64,000 bases of DNA. It comes from Pseudomonas frederiksbergensis. Lineage in GTDB: Bacteria; Pseudomonadota; Gammaproteobacteria; Pseudomonadales; Pseudomonadaceae. The stretch covers positions 496,001-560,000 of the forward strand of contig NZ_JQGJ02000003.1 in the NCBI RefSeq assembly GCF_000802155.2, in the 5' to 3' direction. Position 1 is the first letter of the stretch; each line of letters begins with the position of its first letter. This document shows, piece by piece, positions 16,756 to 26,468 of this stretch. Below the pieces are notes generated by a model that saw nothing but the letters and a program-made list of their open reading frames with translations, ran no database searches and had not been told where the DNA came from. The position numbers and the translations under genes were made by a program.

Positions 16756-19700
16756 AGCCGCTCCGGGAGGCTGAAGCCGCTGAGCACCCGGCTCTTGAAT
16801 GGGTTGAAGGCGCTGTTGGCCCGCAGCTCATAAGAGGCGCTGGCGCCATCGACCCGCAGCCGCAGATTGAAGCGGTCCGGCGAGTTGCCGGCGGTCAGGT
16901 CCGATTGCTCCAGCAGCCGGAACCAGGCCCACGGCCCGTCCAGGGTAATGCCGGAACGACCGCTGGACGCCGGCGGCATGATCGAGATCCGCACCACGCC
17001 GATGCTGCCGGGGTTCGGCCATTGCATGGCGGTCGGACGGCTCGGGCCGTGGTCGTAGCTCAGTTGCTGGCCGTCGAGGTCGAGCAAAAACTGGGTGATG
17101 GTCGAGTCCATCGCCACCGGCTTGAGTTCGAAACGCACCATCGGCTGCGTGCCGCCGGAACGGAAGAAGGCATCGCGAATGGTCGCTGCGCGCTGGAAGG
17201 TTTGCAGCACGCCTGGAGAAATGCCGAGCTTCTGCGCCGCGCCCGGCTGCCAGCGCCAGGTCTGGGTCGAAGTATCCACGTACGGTTGCAGGTACTTGCG
17301 GAAGTAGTTGTCCATCACCCCGCCGACGCCGAAGAACTGGCCGAAGTCATCCAGGGTCGCGTCTCGCGCGCTGCCCGGCGACATGGGGTAGCGCCCGGCC
17401 AGGGACTGGCGATAGATGTTCACCACTTCGCTGGTCCAGGCGGCGTTCAGTTGGTTGCGCACCCCACCCATCATGGTGTTGGTGGTGGAGTTGACTACCG
17501 ACTTGACCAGGCCCTGCACCAGCGGCGGCTGGCGTTCGGCGTTGAGGCTGACGCGGGTGGCGGCGGCCGATGCCTGGTTCTTGGCTTCGCCGAGCAAGGC
17601 ATCTCCGCTGGCACCGACCATGGCGCTGACTTGCACGTACAGCGCGTTCATATCGGACAGCAGGCCATCGATGGCCGCAGGTTCGCCTTCGTTCTTGTTG
17701 ACGATGCTGTTGAGCTCGGCGAAATGCGCGGTGATCGGGTCGTCGTTCGCTGCCGGCGCGTTTGGTGTTGCCTGCTCCTGGCCAAGCAGGCTGCCAAGGC
17801 GTTCCTTGAGCTTGTCCACGCCGTCTCCCGCCGGCACGCCTTGAGCGGCCAGCAGACGTTCATCCTGTTGCAGGTCGGTTTCCTTCGCCACCGCCACCAA
17901 CAGCTTTTTCAACGGCGAGGTCGGGCCGGAAATCACCCGCAGCACATCGGCGGCCTGGGCCACGCTAGTGATCGGCACAAAGTCGATGTCGGCCAGCAAG
18001 GCATCCCATTGGCGCAGGTAGTCCTGGAAGTACAGGCGCCGCACATCGGCGGCCAGGCTGGCGACGTTCTGCTGGTCGGCCTCTTCATGGCCCAGCACCC
18101 ATTGCTCTTCGGCCAGGGTGCCGGTCTGGCTCAGGCTGCTGAGCAAGAAGCCCTGGCGGTAGCCCTTGACGGTGAAGAACCCGCTCAAGGGTTCGCCCAA
18201 TGGCTTGCCGCTCTTGCGGCTGAACACTAGCGCGGCGTCACGCCCGGCGGCTTCGTTGATGCGAAAGTCCGGAATGCCTTCGGGCAGTTTCTGGCGCTTG
18301 ATGCGGTCGTAGACGCGCTGGGCCACCGGCAGTTGTTGCAACTGGCGGCGCAGGTCTTCGATCAGGCGTGGGTCGAGGCGCGCGGTCGGTGGACGGCGCT
18401 CGAAGATCGCCTGCAAATGTCCGGTCAGGGCCTGGCGCTGCTCGGCTGGCAGATCGCGTGGCAGGCTGCGATCCCAATCCAGGGCGATCCACGCCTTGAT
18501 GAAGTCGGCATCGTAATGCTCGTTATCAGCGAGCATCAGGTACGCCTTCAAGCCTTCGTAGAGGAAATCCGAATTGCCGCCGCTGTGCAGCTGCTCTTCG
18601 ATGCGCGTCAGCAGGCGCGGCGCGAATACCGCGATCAAGAGCTTGCGGTAGACGCTGCCGGACTCGGCTTCGAGCATGTCGCCCTGGTACAGGCCCAGGC
18701 CCTCGGCCCAGTCGGGCGCGTCATCGGCCAAGTGCTTGACGGCATTGAGCAGCGGCAACACCGCGAGGACGTCGCGTTGCGCCGGGCTGAGGTTCTGCAC
18801 GGTCTGGCCCAGTGGCGCGACCTTCTGGTCGACCTGAGCGATGTAGGCCTGGTTGGCGCGGTAGCTGACCCACCACAACGTGCTGACCACCAATACCAAC
18901 ACCACTGTGGAGGCCAGCACGCCACGGGCGATCCATTTGCGCCGCCGCTCGACCTTAGGATCGACACCCACCAACCCGCGCTCGGCAAACGCCACGGCGG
19001 TGAAGAGTTTTTCGATGAAGTAGCTGCGCCCGGTGCCGGTCTGGCGCGCCAGGTGCTGGCGGTCCAGGTTCATGCTTTGGGCCATGGAGCCGATCAGACG
19101 ATCGATCGGGCTGCCTTCCTGGGTGCCGCTGGTGAAATACACACCGCGCAGCAACACCCGCTCTTCAAAGGCGTTGGGTTTGAACACGCCGTCGAGGAAG
19201 CTTTGCAGGCAATCCTTCAAGGCACCGAACTGCTGAGGGAAGCCGTAGATAAGGTCGCGCCGCGCCGGGTCGCGCTCTTGTTGCAGGCGTTCGACCAAGC
19301 GGTCGTTGAGACGCTGTTCCAGCAAGGCAAATTCGCTTTGCAGGTGCGCCAGCGGGCTGTCGCTGCTCTTGCCGTCGTCGAGGGCAAACGTCATGCCCCA
19401 GACCTGGGCGCGTTCTTCCTTGCTCAGGCTGTCGAAGTACTCCATGAAGCCCGGCACCAAGTCGAGCTTGGTCAGCATCAGGTAGACCGGGAAACGCACG
19501 CCCAGTTGGGTGTACAACTCCTGGATCCGCAAGCGAATCGCCGCGGCATGGGCGGCGCGCTCGGCGTCGCTGCCCAGCAGCAGGTCGGACAGGCTGATGG
19601 CAATGAACGCGCCATCGATCGGCCGACGGGCCCGCTGTTTTTTCAACAGGCCGAGGAAGCCCAGCCAGGCCGCTTTATCGACGGTCGCGTCGCTGTCCTG

Positions 19701-20252
19701 GGTGGTGTAGCGACCAGCGGTGTCGAGCAGCACGGCCTCGTCGGTGAACCACCAATCGCAATTGCGCGTGCCGCCGACGCCGCGCACGGCACCGGCGCCG
19801 AGCTGCGCAGCCAACGGGAAATGCAACCCGGAGTTGACCAGCGCCGTAGTCTTGCCGGAGCCCGGCGGACCGATGATCACGTACCACGGCAGCTCGTAGA
19901 GGTTACGGCGCTCGTCGCCGCCGAGCTTGGCTTTCTTGAGCAAGGCCAAGGCCTCGTCCATGCGCTGGCGCAGGGTTTCGAGTTCTTCGGCAGTGGCGAT
20001 GCTGGTGGGGTCCGGCGGGGTCTGCGCGGCCAGGCTGCGCATCACTTCGGCGGCCTGGCGGCGGGCTTGGATAATGCGCAGCACCCGGTAGGCGATCCAC
20101 ACCGCGAACACGAGGATGATCAATGTCCAGCGCCGGCCTTCAGGCACCAGCCAATCAAGCAGCGGACCAACGAACCAGATGATCAGGCTCAGGGCAATCA
20201 GCCCCAGCAACGGTATGACCCAGCGGATCATGAAACTGAAAAACGCCTTCAC
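16752..20252 (-). CDS. tssM: TssM (IcmF), inner-membrane component of the T6SS envelope complex
   Basis: 1166 residues. Two N-terminal membrane helices (within residues 8-60), a cytoplasmic domain with an intact Walker A (GPPGSGKTTAL, about residues 127-137), a third membrane helix near residue 440 (ARGVLASTVVLVLVVSTLWW) and a long periplasmic part ending in the IcmF C-terminal domain. It forms the trans-envelope channel with TssL and TssJ. Start and stop codons overlap tssL and tagF by 4 bases each, an ATGA-type coupling. Confidence 0.96.
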   Translation of the reverse strand: MKAFFSFMIRWVIPLLGLIALSLIIWFVGPLLDWLVPEGRRWTLIILVFAVWIAYRVLRIIQARRQAAEVMRSLAAQTPPDPTSIATAEELETLRQRMDEALALLKKAKLGGDERRNLYELPWYVIIGPPGSGKTTALVNSGLHFPLAAQLGAGAVRGVGGTRNCDWWFTDEAVLLDTAGRYTTQDSDATVDKAAWLGFLGLLKKQRARRPIDGAFIAISLSDLLLGSDAERAAHAAAIRLRIQELYTQLGVRFPVYLMLTKLDLVPGFMEYFDSLSKEERAQVWGMTFALDDGKSSDSPLAHLQSEFALLEQRLNDRLVERLQQERDPARRDLIYGFPQQFGALKDCLQSFLDGVFKPNAFEERVLLRGVYFTSGTQEGSPIDRLIGSMAQSMNLDRQHLARQTGTGRSYFIEKLFTAVAFAERGLVGVDPKVERRRKWIARGVLASTVVLVLVVSTLWWVSYRANQAYIAQVDQKVAPLGQTVQNLSPAQRDVLAVLPLLNAVKHLADDAPDWAEGLGLYQGDMLEAESGSVYRKLLIAVFAPRLLTRIEEQLHSGGNSDFLYEGLKAYLMLADNEHYDADFIKAWIALDWDRSLPRDLPAEQRQALTGHLQAIFERRPPTARLDPRLIEDLRRQLQQLPVAQRVYDRIKRQKLPEGIPDFRINEAAGRDAALVFSRKSGKPLGEPLSGFFTVKGYRQGFLLSSLSQTGTLAEEQWVLGHEEADQQNVASLAADVRRLYFQDYLRQWDALLADIDFVPITSVAQAADVLRVISGPTSPLKKLLVAVAKETDLQQDERLLAAQGVPAGDGVDKLKERLGSLLGQEQATPNAPAANDDPITAHFAELNSIVNKNEGEPAAIDGLLSDMNALYVQVSAMVGASGDALLGEAKNQASAAATRVSLNAERQPPLVQGLVKSVVNSTTNTMMGGVRNQLNAAWTSEVVNIYRQSLAGRYPMSPGSARDATLDDFGQFFGVGGVMDNYFRKYLQPYVDTSTQTWRWQPGAAQKLGISPGVLQTFQRAATIRDAFFRSGGTQPMVRFELKPVAMDSTITQFLLDLDGQQLSYDHGPSRPTAMQWPNPGSIGVVRISIMPPASSGRSGITLDGPWAWFRLLEQSDLTAGNSPDRFNLRLRVDGASASYELRANSAFNPFKSRVLSGFSLPERL

Positions 20253-21559
20253 TCGACCCCCTCCGCCAACACTGTGATTTCAACCCGTCGATTGCGCGCA
20301 CGGCCTTCGGTCGTGGCGTTGGAGGCCAGCGGCTCGGTGTCGCTGCGGCCTTCGGCGCTGAAGCGCTCGGGTTGGCCGGTCTTGGCCGAAAGAATGTCCA
20401 GCACCGAACGGGCCCGCGCCTCGGACAAGGCCCAGTTGGAAGGGAATCTCAAGGTGGCAATCGGCCGATTGTCGCTGTGCCCGGTCACCAGCACCTGGCC
20501 CTTGACCTTGCGCACCGCGTCGGCGATGCGCAGCATCAACGGCTGGAAATCGTCCTTGATGCTGGCGCTGCCGGAGGCGAACAGTTCATCGCCACGGATG
20601 GTCACCACCGAACGGTCGACGGCGTCTTCCACCGCCACCTTGCCGGAGCGGATTTCATCCGCGAGGAAACCGGCCAGGCGTGGGCGCTCGATCACTTTCG
20701 GCTGCACCACGGGACGATCGATGGTCTGCACTGGGATCTCACCGAGGAAGTGAATGTTCTTGAACACTGGTTCGGCATCGGAGGCCAGCTTCATGCGCAG
20801 GCCGAACAACAATGCCAATAGCAGCGCCGCGCCGATGGCCACGGCGATCCACGGCGGCATGAATTGCGCCAGTCGATCACGGGCCACGGTGACACCGCGC
20901 CAGTGCGGCGACAGTTCGCGCTCGTACTCGCCACGGGCGCTGCGGATGACGCCAGCGGTACGTTCGCGCAACGCTTCGAGTTGGCTGCGACCGTCGTTCA
21001 TCACGCGGTAGCGGCCCTCAAAGCCCAGGCACATGCACAGGTACAAAAGCTCCAGCAGATACAGGCGCTCGCGCGGGCTTTGCAGGCAATGTTCCAGCAA
21101 CTGGAACACCTTCTCGCCGCCCCAGGCTTCGTTGTGCACGGTGATCAGCAGGCTTTGCTTGCCCCAGTCGCTGGTGCCGCCCCACGGTGTGCTCAACACC
21201 GCCTCATCGAGGGCGGTGCACAAGGCGTAGCGGGCCAGCAATACATCGTTGCGCACCACGCCGGCGGCCTCGGCGCGCTCTTCGAACTGGCGCAGGTACG
21301 CCAACAGTTGTGCGCGCAAACTGGCCGGCGCCGGGTGGGCGATGGTGCTTCGCAGGCGCGTCAACAAGGCCAGCAGCGGGCCGGCGGCGCTTTCCAGCGG
21401 ATTGAGGCCCTGGGCCTTGCCCGTCAGGACCGGCGCGGCCGGCATCGACAGCGGCGCCGGTGCGGGTGCCGGCTGCTGGCGTGCCGGGTCCGGACGAAAC
21501 GGATCCGCGCCACGGCCACCGGGCGTCGGCATGAACTGGGTACGATCGTCGTTACTCAT
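20249..21559 (-). CDS. tssL: TssL (DotU) with C-terminal OmpA peptidoglycan-binding domain
   Basis: 436 residues. After a Pro-rich N-terminus comes a DotU/IcmH cytoplasmic domain (about 55-255, including ARYALCTALDEAVLSTPWG), one membrane helix (about 262-283, WIAVAIGAALLLALLFGL) and an OmpA-like domain (about 320-432) with TGHSDNRPIA and SNWALSEARARSV. This is the extended TssL typical of H1-type systems, which anchors itself to peptidoglycan rather than needing a separate TagL or TagP. Confidence 0.95.
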   Translation of the reverse strand: MSNDDRTQFMPTPGGRGADPFRPDPARQQPAPAPAPLSMPAAPVLTGKAQGLNPLESAAGPLLALLTRLRSTIAHPAPASLRAQLLAYLRQFEERAEAAGVVRNDVLLARYALCTALDEAVLSTPWGGTSDWGKQSLLITVHNEAWGGEKVFQLLEHCLQSPRERLYLLELLYLCMCLGFEGRYRVMNDGRSQLEALRERTAGVIRSARGEYERELSPHWRGVTVARDRLAQFMPPWIAVAIGAALLLALLFGLRMKLASDAEPVFKNIHFLGEIPVQTIDRPVVQPKVIERPRLAGFLADEIRSGKVAVEDAVDRSVVTIRGDELFASGSASIKDDFQPLMLRIADAVRKVKGQVLVTGHSDNRPIATLRFPSNWALSEARARSVLDILSAKTGQPERFSAEGRSDTEPLASNATTEGRARNRRVEITVLAEGVE

Positions 21560-21565
21560 CGCGGT

Positions 21566-22900
21566 TTATCCTCGGATCGCCCAGAACGCCAGGTTCAGCC
21601 CTGGGAACTGACCGGCGATATGGAACGCAAAGCCACCGGAGTTGCTGAGTTGCTGCCAGTGGTCGCTGCCCCGGTCCAATTCGTAATAGGTGGAGCCGGC
21701 GTGGTACGGCAACTGGCGCGGCGCCACCGGCAGCGGCAGCAGGCCGATGCCCGGCAGCTGCAGGTTGACCAGGTCGCGGATGTGTTCCACCGAACCGACC
21801 TTGCTCTGCTGGCCGAAGCGGCCGCGCAGGGTTTCGGCGGGCACGTCGGCGCGCACCACCAGGATGAAGCTGGCGCTGTCGAGCAGGGTCTTGTCGGCGA
21901 GCATCGCCACGTGGATGCCGTAGGCTTTCTCGACAATCGGGATCGGCGTCGCCTTGCTGTCGATCAGCATCGACAGGGCCTCGCGCAGGGCCTGCATCAC
22001 CGGCGCGTAGCTGAGCGCCAGGTCGTCGTGTTGATAAGGCGGGTATTGCTGCGGCCGTCGTCCGGAGGCGGTGAACGTCGAGAACTCGCCGGCCAGGCTC
22101 ACCAGCTCGCTGTAGAAACGCTCGGGATGCAGCGGGCTCAACTGGCTCAGGTGCTGGATCAGCGGCTGGGCGCGGTTGACCAGCTGCAACAGCATGAAGT
22201 CGGCAATTTCCGAGGCGCCACCGGCACCGGACGCCACCACCCGCCCGGCCAGGGCTTCGCCGCGTTGATGCAGCAGGCCCAGCAGTTCGCTGCGGAACGC
22301 CGCCAGCGGCTTGGAGGCGCTGACATCCAGCAACGGCGGGATGTAGGCATCATCGAGCACCAGCGCCCGGTCGGCGCGTTTCTCCTTGATGCGCACTACG
22401 CCAATCGCGGCGTAGTCGCCGATGCCGTCCTGTTCAGTCAGCAAGCGCAACGCCCGGGAACCGAGGGCCACCGGCGCGCGGTTTTCGAACGGCGCGTTGT
22501 CGTCGCGCACTTCGCACACCTGGCTGACATAACGCGCGGCACCGAGGTCTTCGCCTTCGTCCACGGTGTCGCGGGAACCGGCGCGCTTGAGCGGCAAGGC
22601 CAGATACACCACGCCGTCGCGCTGGTTGTCATCGACGTTCAGCGGCGTCGGCGCCACGTCGTCCTGGGGAATATTGAACGGCGTGCCGTCCGGCAGCAGG
22701 CCCCGCGCCGAGATGATCGCCAGCTTGCCCTGGGCCAGCAGGCCCTGGTCGATCAGCAATTCGGAAAAACCCCAGGCGCCGGCCGACAAGGGGCGGCTGC
22801 GTGCGTCGATGAGGTTTTCCAGGTAACGGTCGTGCTGTTGGAAGTGCTGCGTTCCAATGAACATGCCTTCCGACCAGACCACGCGATTGTTCCAGGACAT
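21566..22900 (-). CDS. tssK: TssK, baseplate-to-membrane adaptor
   Basis: 444 residues, the family length, beginning with the conserved MSWNNRVVWSEGMFIGTQHFQQHDRYLE. TssK is a trimeric adaptor related to phage receptor-binding proteins that links the TssEFG baseplate to the TssJLM membrane complex. It lies 6 bases upstream of tssL and 15 bases after tssJ in the same operon. Confidence 0.96.
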   Translation of the reverse strand: MSWNNRVVWSEGMFIGTQHFQQHDRYLENLIDARSRPLSAGAWGFSELLIDQGLLAQGKLAIISARGLLPDGTPFNIPQDDVAPTPLNVDDNQRDGVVYLALPLKRAGSRDTVDEGEDLGAARYVSQVCEVRDDNAPFENRAPVALGSRALRLLTEQDGIGDYAAIGVVRIKEKRADRALVLDDAYIPPLLDVSASKPLAAFRSELLGLLHQRGEALAGRVVASGAGGASEIADFMLLQLVNRAQPLIQHLSQLSPLHPERFYSELVSLAGEFSTFTASGRRPQQYPPYQHDDLALSYAPVMQALREALSMLIDSKATPIPIVEKAYGIHVAMLADKTLLDSASFILVVRADVPAETLRGRFGQQSKVGSVEHIRDLVNLQLPGIGLLPLPVAPRQLPYHAGSTYYELDRGSDHWQQLSNSGGFAFHIAGQFPGLNLAFWAIRG

Positions 22901-22915
22901 GGGGGCTCCGATTGC

Positions 22916-23422
22916 TTATTGGGCAGGGCTGGATGGGGCAACGACGACGGCGCTGCGCACGGCGCGCACATCGAGGCTGATCTGGTATTCGGTGTATTGG
23001 CGCGGCGGGACATTCATGACCGTGCGCCACAGCGATTGGTCCAGTTCGCGATAGCCCACCAGGATTCCGATATGACGGGTGGCCGGGTCGAGGTCGCGTT
23101 GCAGGCTCGATTGCTGGCCGGGTTGGATCAGCACCTCGTCCTGGTCGATCAGGTCGGCACCGAGGGTTGCCTGGGCCCGCTCGGCCAAGGCGAAATAATC
23201 GGAACGGCCAAACGTCGCGGCATTTTTCAATTCGAAAATGCGCACCCGGACCGGGGCCGGCTGGCCGGTGGCGCCGGGGTTGAGACCAGCGATGGCATGG
23301 AAATGCAGTTCGATGGCGGCGGTGTCGGCCTCAGCTTCTTCGGGCTGGGGGTTGGCCGCATCCTTGGCGCACGCCGTCAGCAGAAGCGCGGTGGCAACTG
23401 CGAGTAAAAACCTGGGAATCAT
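22916..23422 (-). CDS. tssJ: TssJ, outer-membrane lipoprotein of the T6SS
   Basis: 168 residues with a lipobox LLTAC (Cys18). The mature part is the TssJ beta-sandwich pattern (VRVRIFELKNAATFGRSDYFAL, then QYTEYQISLDVRAVRS). TssJ sits at the inner leaflet of the outer membrane and binds the periplasmic tip of TssM. It is 69 bases downstream of fha. Confidence 0.94.
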   Translation of the reverse strand: MIPRFLLAVATALLLTACAKDAANPQPEEAEADTAAIELHFHAIAGLNPGATGQPAPVRVRIFELKNAATFGRSDYFALAERAQATLGADLIDQDEVLIQPGQQSSLQRDLDPATRHIGILVGYRELDQSLWRTVMNVPPRQYTEYQISLDVRAVRSAVVVAPSSPAQ

Positions 23423-23491
23423 CCTGCGTCCTCAATGACGTTTGAGCTATCCGTTGTTGTCTTGATCAGTCTTGTTATAAGGCGGCGGCGC

Positions 23492-24952
23492 TCAACGGCG
23501 TCGCTGTCGTGTGCTGTGTTCTTCGTAGGCGCGGCTGAACTCACGACCGAACAGGTCCTGGAAATCCTCCTGGGCTTCCCGGGAAATGTTGCTATAGAGC
23601 TCGGTGAATTGCTGCCAGTACTGGGCCTGTCGCGAGCCGCTGAAAATGCCTGACAGCCCGCCAGGCTTGCCCATGCGCTCTTCCAGTTGCGCCGGCTCAA
23701 AACGCGCCAGCAAATGTTTGATCGCCGCTTCCACGCCGGCCATGACCGCCAACTGGTGGGCACGCAAGTCATCGAAACTGTCGCGCACCGCCGCGTCCGG
23801 CGCCATGAACGCCTGGTTGCCATGGCGCAGCAGCAACAGCAGCGCTTCGTCGACATTGGGGGCGAACTTCAGCGGGTTGTTTTCCACCGGCTGGATCATT
23901 GTCTGCTGGATGCGGAACTCACCCTTGAGGCTGCTGCGGGCGCGCAGCACATCGATCAGGCCTTCGACCATCAACCGATAGCTGCGCCCGATGCTTTCCA
24001 TCTGGGCTTCGGCGTTGGCCTTGTCCAGGCGCAGTTGATCCAGCCCGGCGCCGCGCAGGAAGGCTTGGAGCAGGTCGGGTTGAGAACTCTGCACCGGGGT
24101 GGGCGTAGGCTCGACACGGCTGACCGGCGCTTCTGGCGGTGGCGCGGATTCAATCGGCGCGACGACCTCAACCATCGGGATGGGCGGAGCAGGTACAGGC
24201 TCAAGCACGGGCAGCGGCGGCACGCAAACCGGTTCAGACAGCGGCGCGACAGGAATCGATGCCACCGGCGCAGGCTTGTCACTGAACAAATCCCAGTCTT
24301 CCGGGATGACCGGGGCCGATGTCACCGCCACCGGCTCGAACACTGGCTCAACTACAGGCGGCGGGCTCGGGCGCGGAATCGGCGTCGGCGGACGGAAGTC
24401 GTGTTGCTCGGCCGGCACATGATCCGGCTGGGTGGCCGGCGGGACGCTGGTCGGGGTGAGGAAATCGAACAGGTCCGGCAGGGTATCCATCGACGATACG
24501 CCCTGGAAATGCGCCGGCGTGCTCATGGGCATTGGCGAAGGCGTATTCACCGGGGCACTCTGGCGCCCCATCAAGGCTTCGAAGCTGCTCGGTGCTTCGG
24601 CGAACGGATTGCTGTCGGTCATCGGCAAGTCGAAGTCCACCCTGGCCTGGATCTCGTAGTCACCAATGCGGATCACTTCGCCGTCCTGCAACGGCTCGCT
24701 ATTGCCTTTGCGCAAACGAATACCGGCCTTGACCAATTCCACACCATTAGTGCTGTTATCGGTCAAATAATAACGCCCGTCCTTGTATTGGATGATGCAA
24801 TGTTTGCCCGAGACCAAACGCTCCGGATCCGGCAATACCCAATCATTATCGGAACTACGGCCAATTGCCATCACTCCCTGGCCCAAGGTCTTTTCAGAAC
24901 ACTGTCCGGGAGTAATCTTGTGATAACTAGTGATAGTCAAACACAGCGGCAT
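23492..24952 (-). CDS. fha1: Fha/TagH, FHA-domain scaffold phosphorylated by PpkA
   Basis: 486 residues from the ATG at 24952, which has AAGGAGG 5 bases upstream; the frame is open further 5' but without a good start. The forkhead-associated domain (about 25-110) carries GRSSDNDWVLPD, VSGKHCII and LTDNSTNGVEL, the phospho-Thr-binding loops. A long Pro/Ala/Val-rich linker (about 130-300) leads to the C-terminal TagH-type domain. In the H1 system, phosphorylation by PpkA makes Fha multimerise and licenses assembly. It is the first gene of the minus-strand block, so its promoter lies in the region shared with tssA. Confidence 0.93.
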   Translation of the reverse strand: MPLCLTITSYHKITPGQCSEKTLGQGVMAIGRSSDNDWVLPDPERLVSGKHCIIQYKDGRYYLTDNSTNGVELVKAGIRLRKGNSEPLQDGEVIRIGDYEIQARVDFDLPMTDSNPFAEAPSSFEALMGRQSAPVNTPSPMPMSTPAHFQGVSSMDTLPDLFDFLTPTSVPPATQPDHVPAEQHDFRPPTPIPRPSPPPVVEPVFEPVAVTSAPVIPEDWDLFSDKPAPVASIPVAPLSEPVCVPPLPVLEPVPAPPIPMVEVVAPIESAPPPEAPVSRVEPTPTPVQSSQPDLLQAFLRGAGLDQLRLDKANAEAQMESIGRSYRLMVEGLIDVLRARSSLKGEFRIQQTMIQPVENNPLKFAPNVDEALLLLLRHGNQAFMAPDAAVRDSFDDLRAHQLAVMAGVEAAIKHLLARFEPAQLEERMGKPGGLSGIFSGSRQAQYWQQFTELYSNISREAQEDFQDLFGREFSRAYEEHSTRQRRR

Positions 24953-25358
24953 CTCGCCTCCTTGCTGAATACTTCTTGTCGCCGACGATACATGAGACCT
25001 GGACCCCGGCCCTTGCGTAGCAAAAACCTTGCTAGCGACGGGGAACGGCTTTTTGCCAGCACAATGGCTGATCTTAACCGGCCTGCGTGACAAAAAAACC
25101 TGCTTCAGTGCGTACTCCGACCTATGGGTCGCGCGGGTTGTTAAGCACCTCACAACTGTCACATCGGCGAAATAGCTTACCTTGACAACGGATAAGTACT
25201 ACACCAAAAATGCACAACTTCTTGAATATACATGATGGCACTTTAAGATCATCTCGCATCTATAGCGCCATTATCGTCAAGGAACATGTGAAGTTTCATC
25301 CGAAACTTGCGTGTGCACTGCCCGACTTCTTCAGCGGGTGATAGGGAGATCGATCCAA
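24953..25358. promoter_or_regulatory. Divergent promoter region between the two T6SS operons
   Basis: About 400 bases without a gene separate fha (minus) from tssA (plus). The stretch is clearly AT-richer. A TTGACA at 25182-25187 and a TATACAT at 25227-25233 are visible on the plus strand, but not with standard spacing to each other. The tssA leader contains a 7-bp hairpin AAGTTTC-atcc-GAAACTT (25291-25308) and GGA-containing sites near 25281 (AAGGAAC) and at the ribosome site (GGGAG, 25344-25348). The fha leader has CAAGGAGG at its ribosome site. GGA-type sites would suit RsmA/CsrA control, which is known for H1-T6SS in P. aeruginosa; here it is only suggested. Confidence 0.5.
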
Positions 25359-26387
25359 GTGGATGTGCCTTTGTTGCTCGCCGCCGTTTCCGCGAATTCG
25401 CCTTGCGGTGAAGACCTGGAATATGACGCGGATTTCTTGCGCCTGGAACGCGATTCCCGAGGCCAGCCCGAACGCAGCATGGGCGATTCGATCCTGCCTG
25501 CCGAGCCTCCCGAGTGGCGCAGCATCCAGCAGCAAAGCCTGGACCTGCTGCAACGCAGCAAAGACCTGCGCATCACCCATTTCCTGCTGCAAAGTTCCCT
25601 GGCCCTGGAAGGCATTCCCGGCCTCGCCCGCGTACTGACGCTGATCAGCGAACTGCTCAAGCAATACTGGGCAGAGCTGCACCCACGCCTGGACGCCGAT
25701 GACGACAACGACCCCACCGTGCGGATCAATGCCCTCGCCGGCCTGACCTCGGACGTCACCATTCGCCTGCTGCGCGAGAGCATCCTGGCCCGCTCCCGGA
25801 CGTTCGGCGCCGTCAGCCTGCGCGCCGCCGCCAATGCCAGCGGCTTGCAAAGTTTTCCCGATGAAAACCTCGGCGCCGAACAACTCGCCGGCGCCCTGCT
25901 CGACAGCGATCCCGAGCAGTTGGAAACCATCCGCGCCGCCCTGCTGGAAGCCCGCAGCGCCGCCGAAGCCATCGAACAGCAAGTCAGCGACCAGGTCGGT
26001 TCCGCCCAGGGCGTGGACCTCGGCCCGTTGAAACAGCCGCTGAAAATGGCCCTGCAGATTCTCGGTCAGTTCGCCCCGCAGAGCGGCGACAGCGACCTTG
26101 CCGATCCCGTCGAACCCGACCACACCGCGCCGGTTGAAAACGCCAGCGTACCGAGCGCGCCGCGCAACAGTACCGTCCCAGGGGAAATCAACAACCGTGA
26201 CGATGTGCTGCGCAGCCTGGACCGGATCCTGGCGTACTACACCCGCCACGAGCCCTCCAGCCCGCTGCCGGTGCTGTTGAATCGGGCGAAGAATCTGGTG
26301 CATGCCGATTTCGCGGCGATCGTGCGCAATCTGATTCCCGACGGCATGAGTCAATTTGAAAACCTGCGCGGCCCGGAAAGCGAATAA
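25359..26387 (+). CDS. tssA: TssA, T6SS baseplate/sheath assembly protein
   Basis: 342 residues from a GTG at 25359 (GGGAG 10 bases upstream), giving the conserved N-terminus VDVPLLLAAVSANSPCGEDLEY; an open frame exists upstream but lacks family similarity. The ImpA N-terminal domain lies at about 5-130, and a short C-terminal region ends in an RSLDRILAYYTRHEPSSPLPVLL motif, as in TssA1-type proteins. TssA sits at the baseplate and helps start sheath polymerisation. Confidence 0.93.
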   Translation: MDVPLLLAAVSANSPCGEDLEYDADFLRLERDSRGQPERSMGDSILPAEPPEWRSIQQQSLDLLQRSKDLRITHFLLQSSLALEGIPGLARVLTLISELLKQYWAELHPRLDADDDNDPTVRINALAGLTSDVTIRLLRESILARSRTFGAVSLRAAANASGLQSFPDENLGAEQLAGALLDSDPEQLETIRAALLEARSAAEAIEQQVSDQVGSAQGVDLGPLKQPLKMALQILGQFAPQSGDSDLADPVEPDHTAPVENASVPSAPRNSTVPGEINNRDDVLRSLDRILAYYTRHEPSSPLPVLLNRAKNLVHADFAAIVRNLIPDGMSQFENLRGPESE

Positions 26388-26468
26388 AAAGCGAGCGGAT
26401 CACGCAGTCACGTCATAGGTACCCCCGATGACGCCAACACCGTCGCTCAAGCGACCAGGAGCAGCAAC

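Noticed and set aside
12134-23407. Several long plus-strand frames opposite tagT-ppkA, tssM and tssL-tssK
   Set aside because: All mirror the codon positions of the minus-strand T6SS genes, with low-complexity Arg/Gln/His/Ala-rich translations and no good ribosome sites.
25234-25250. TGGCAC resembling the -24 half of a sigma-54 promoter before tssA
   Set aside because: The -12 half (TTGC-type) is not present at the required spacing.
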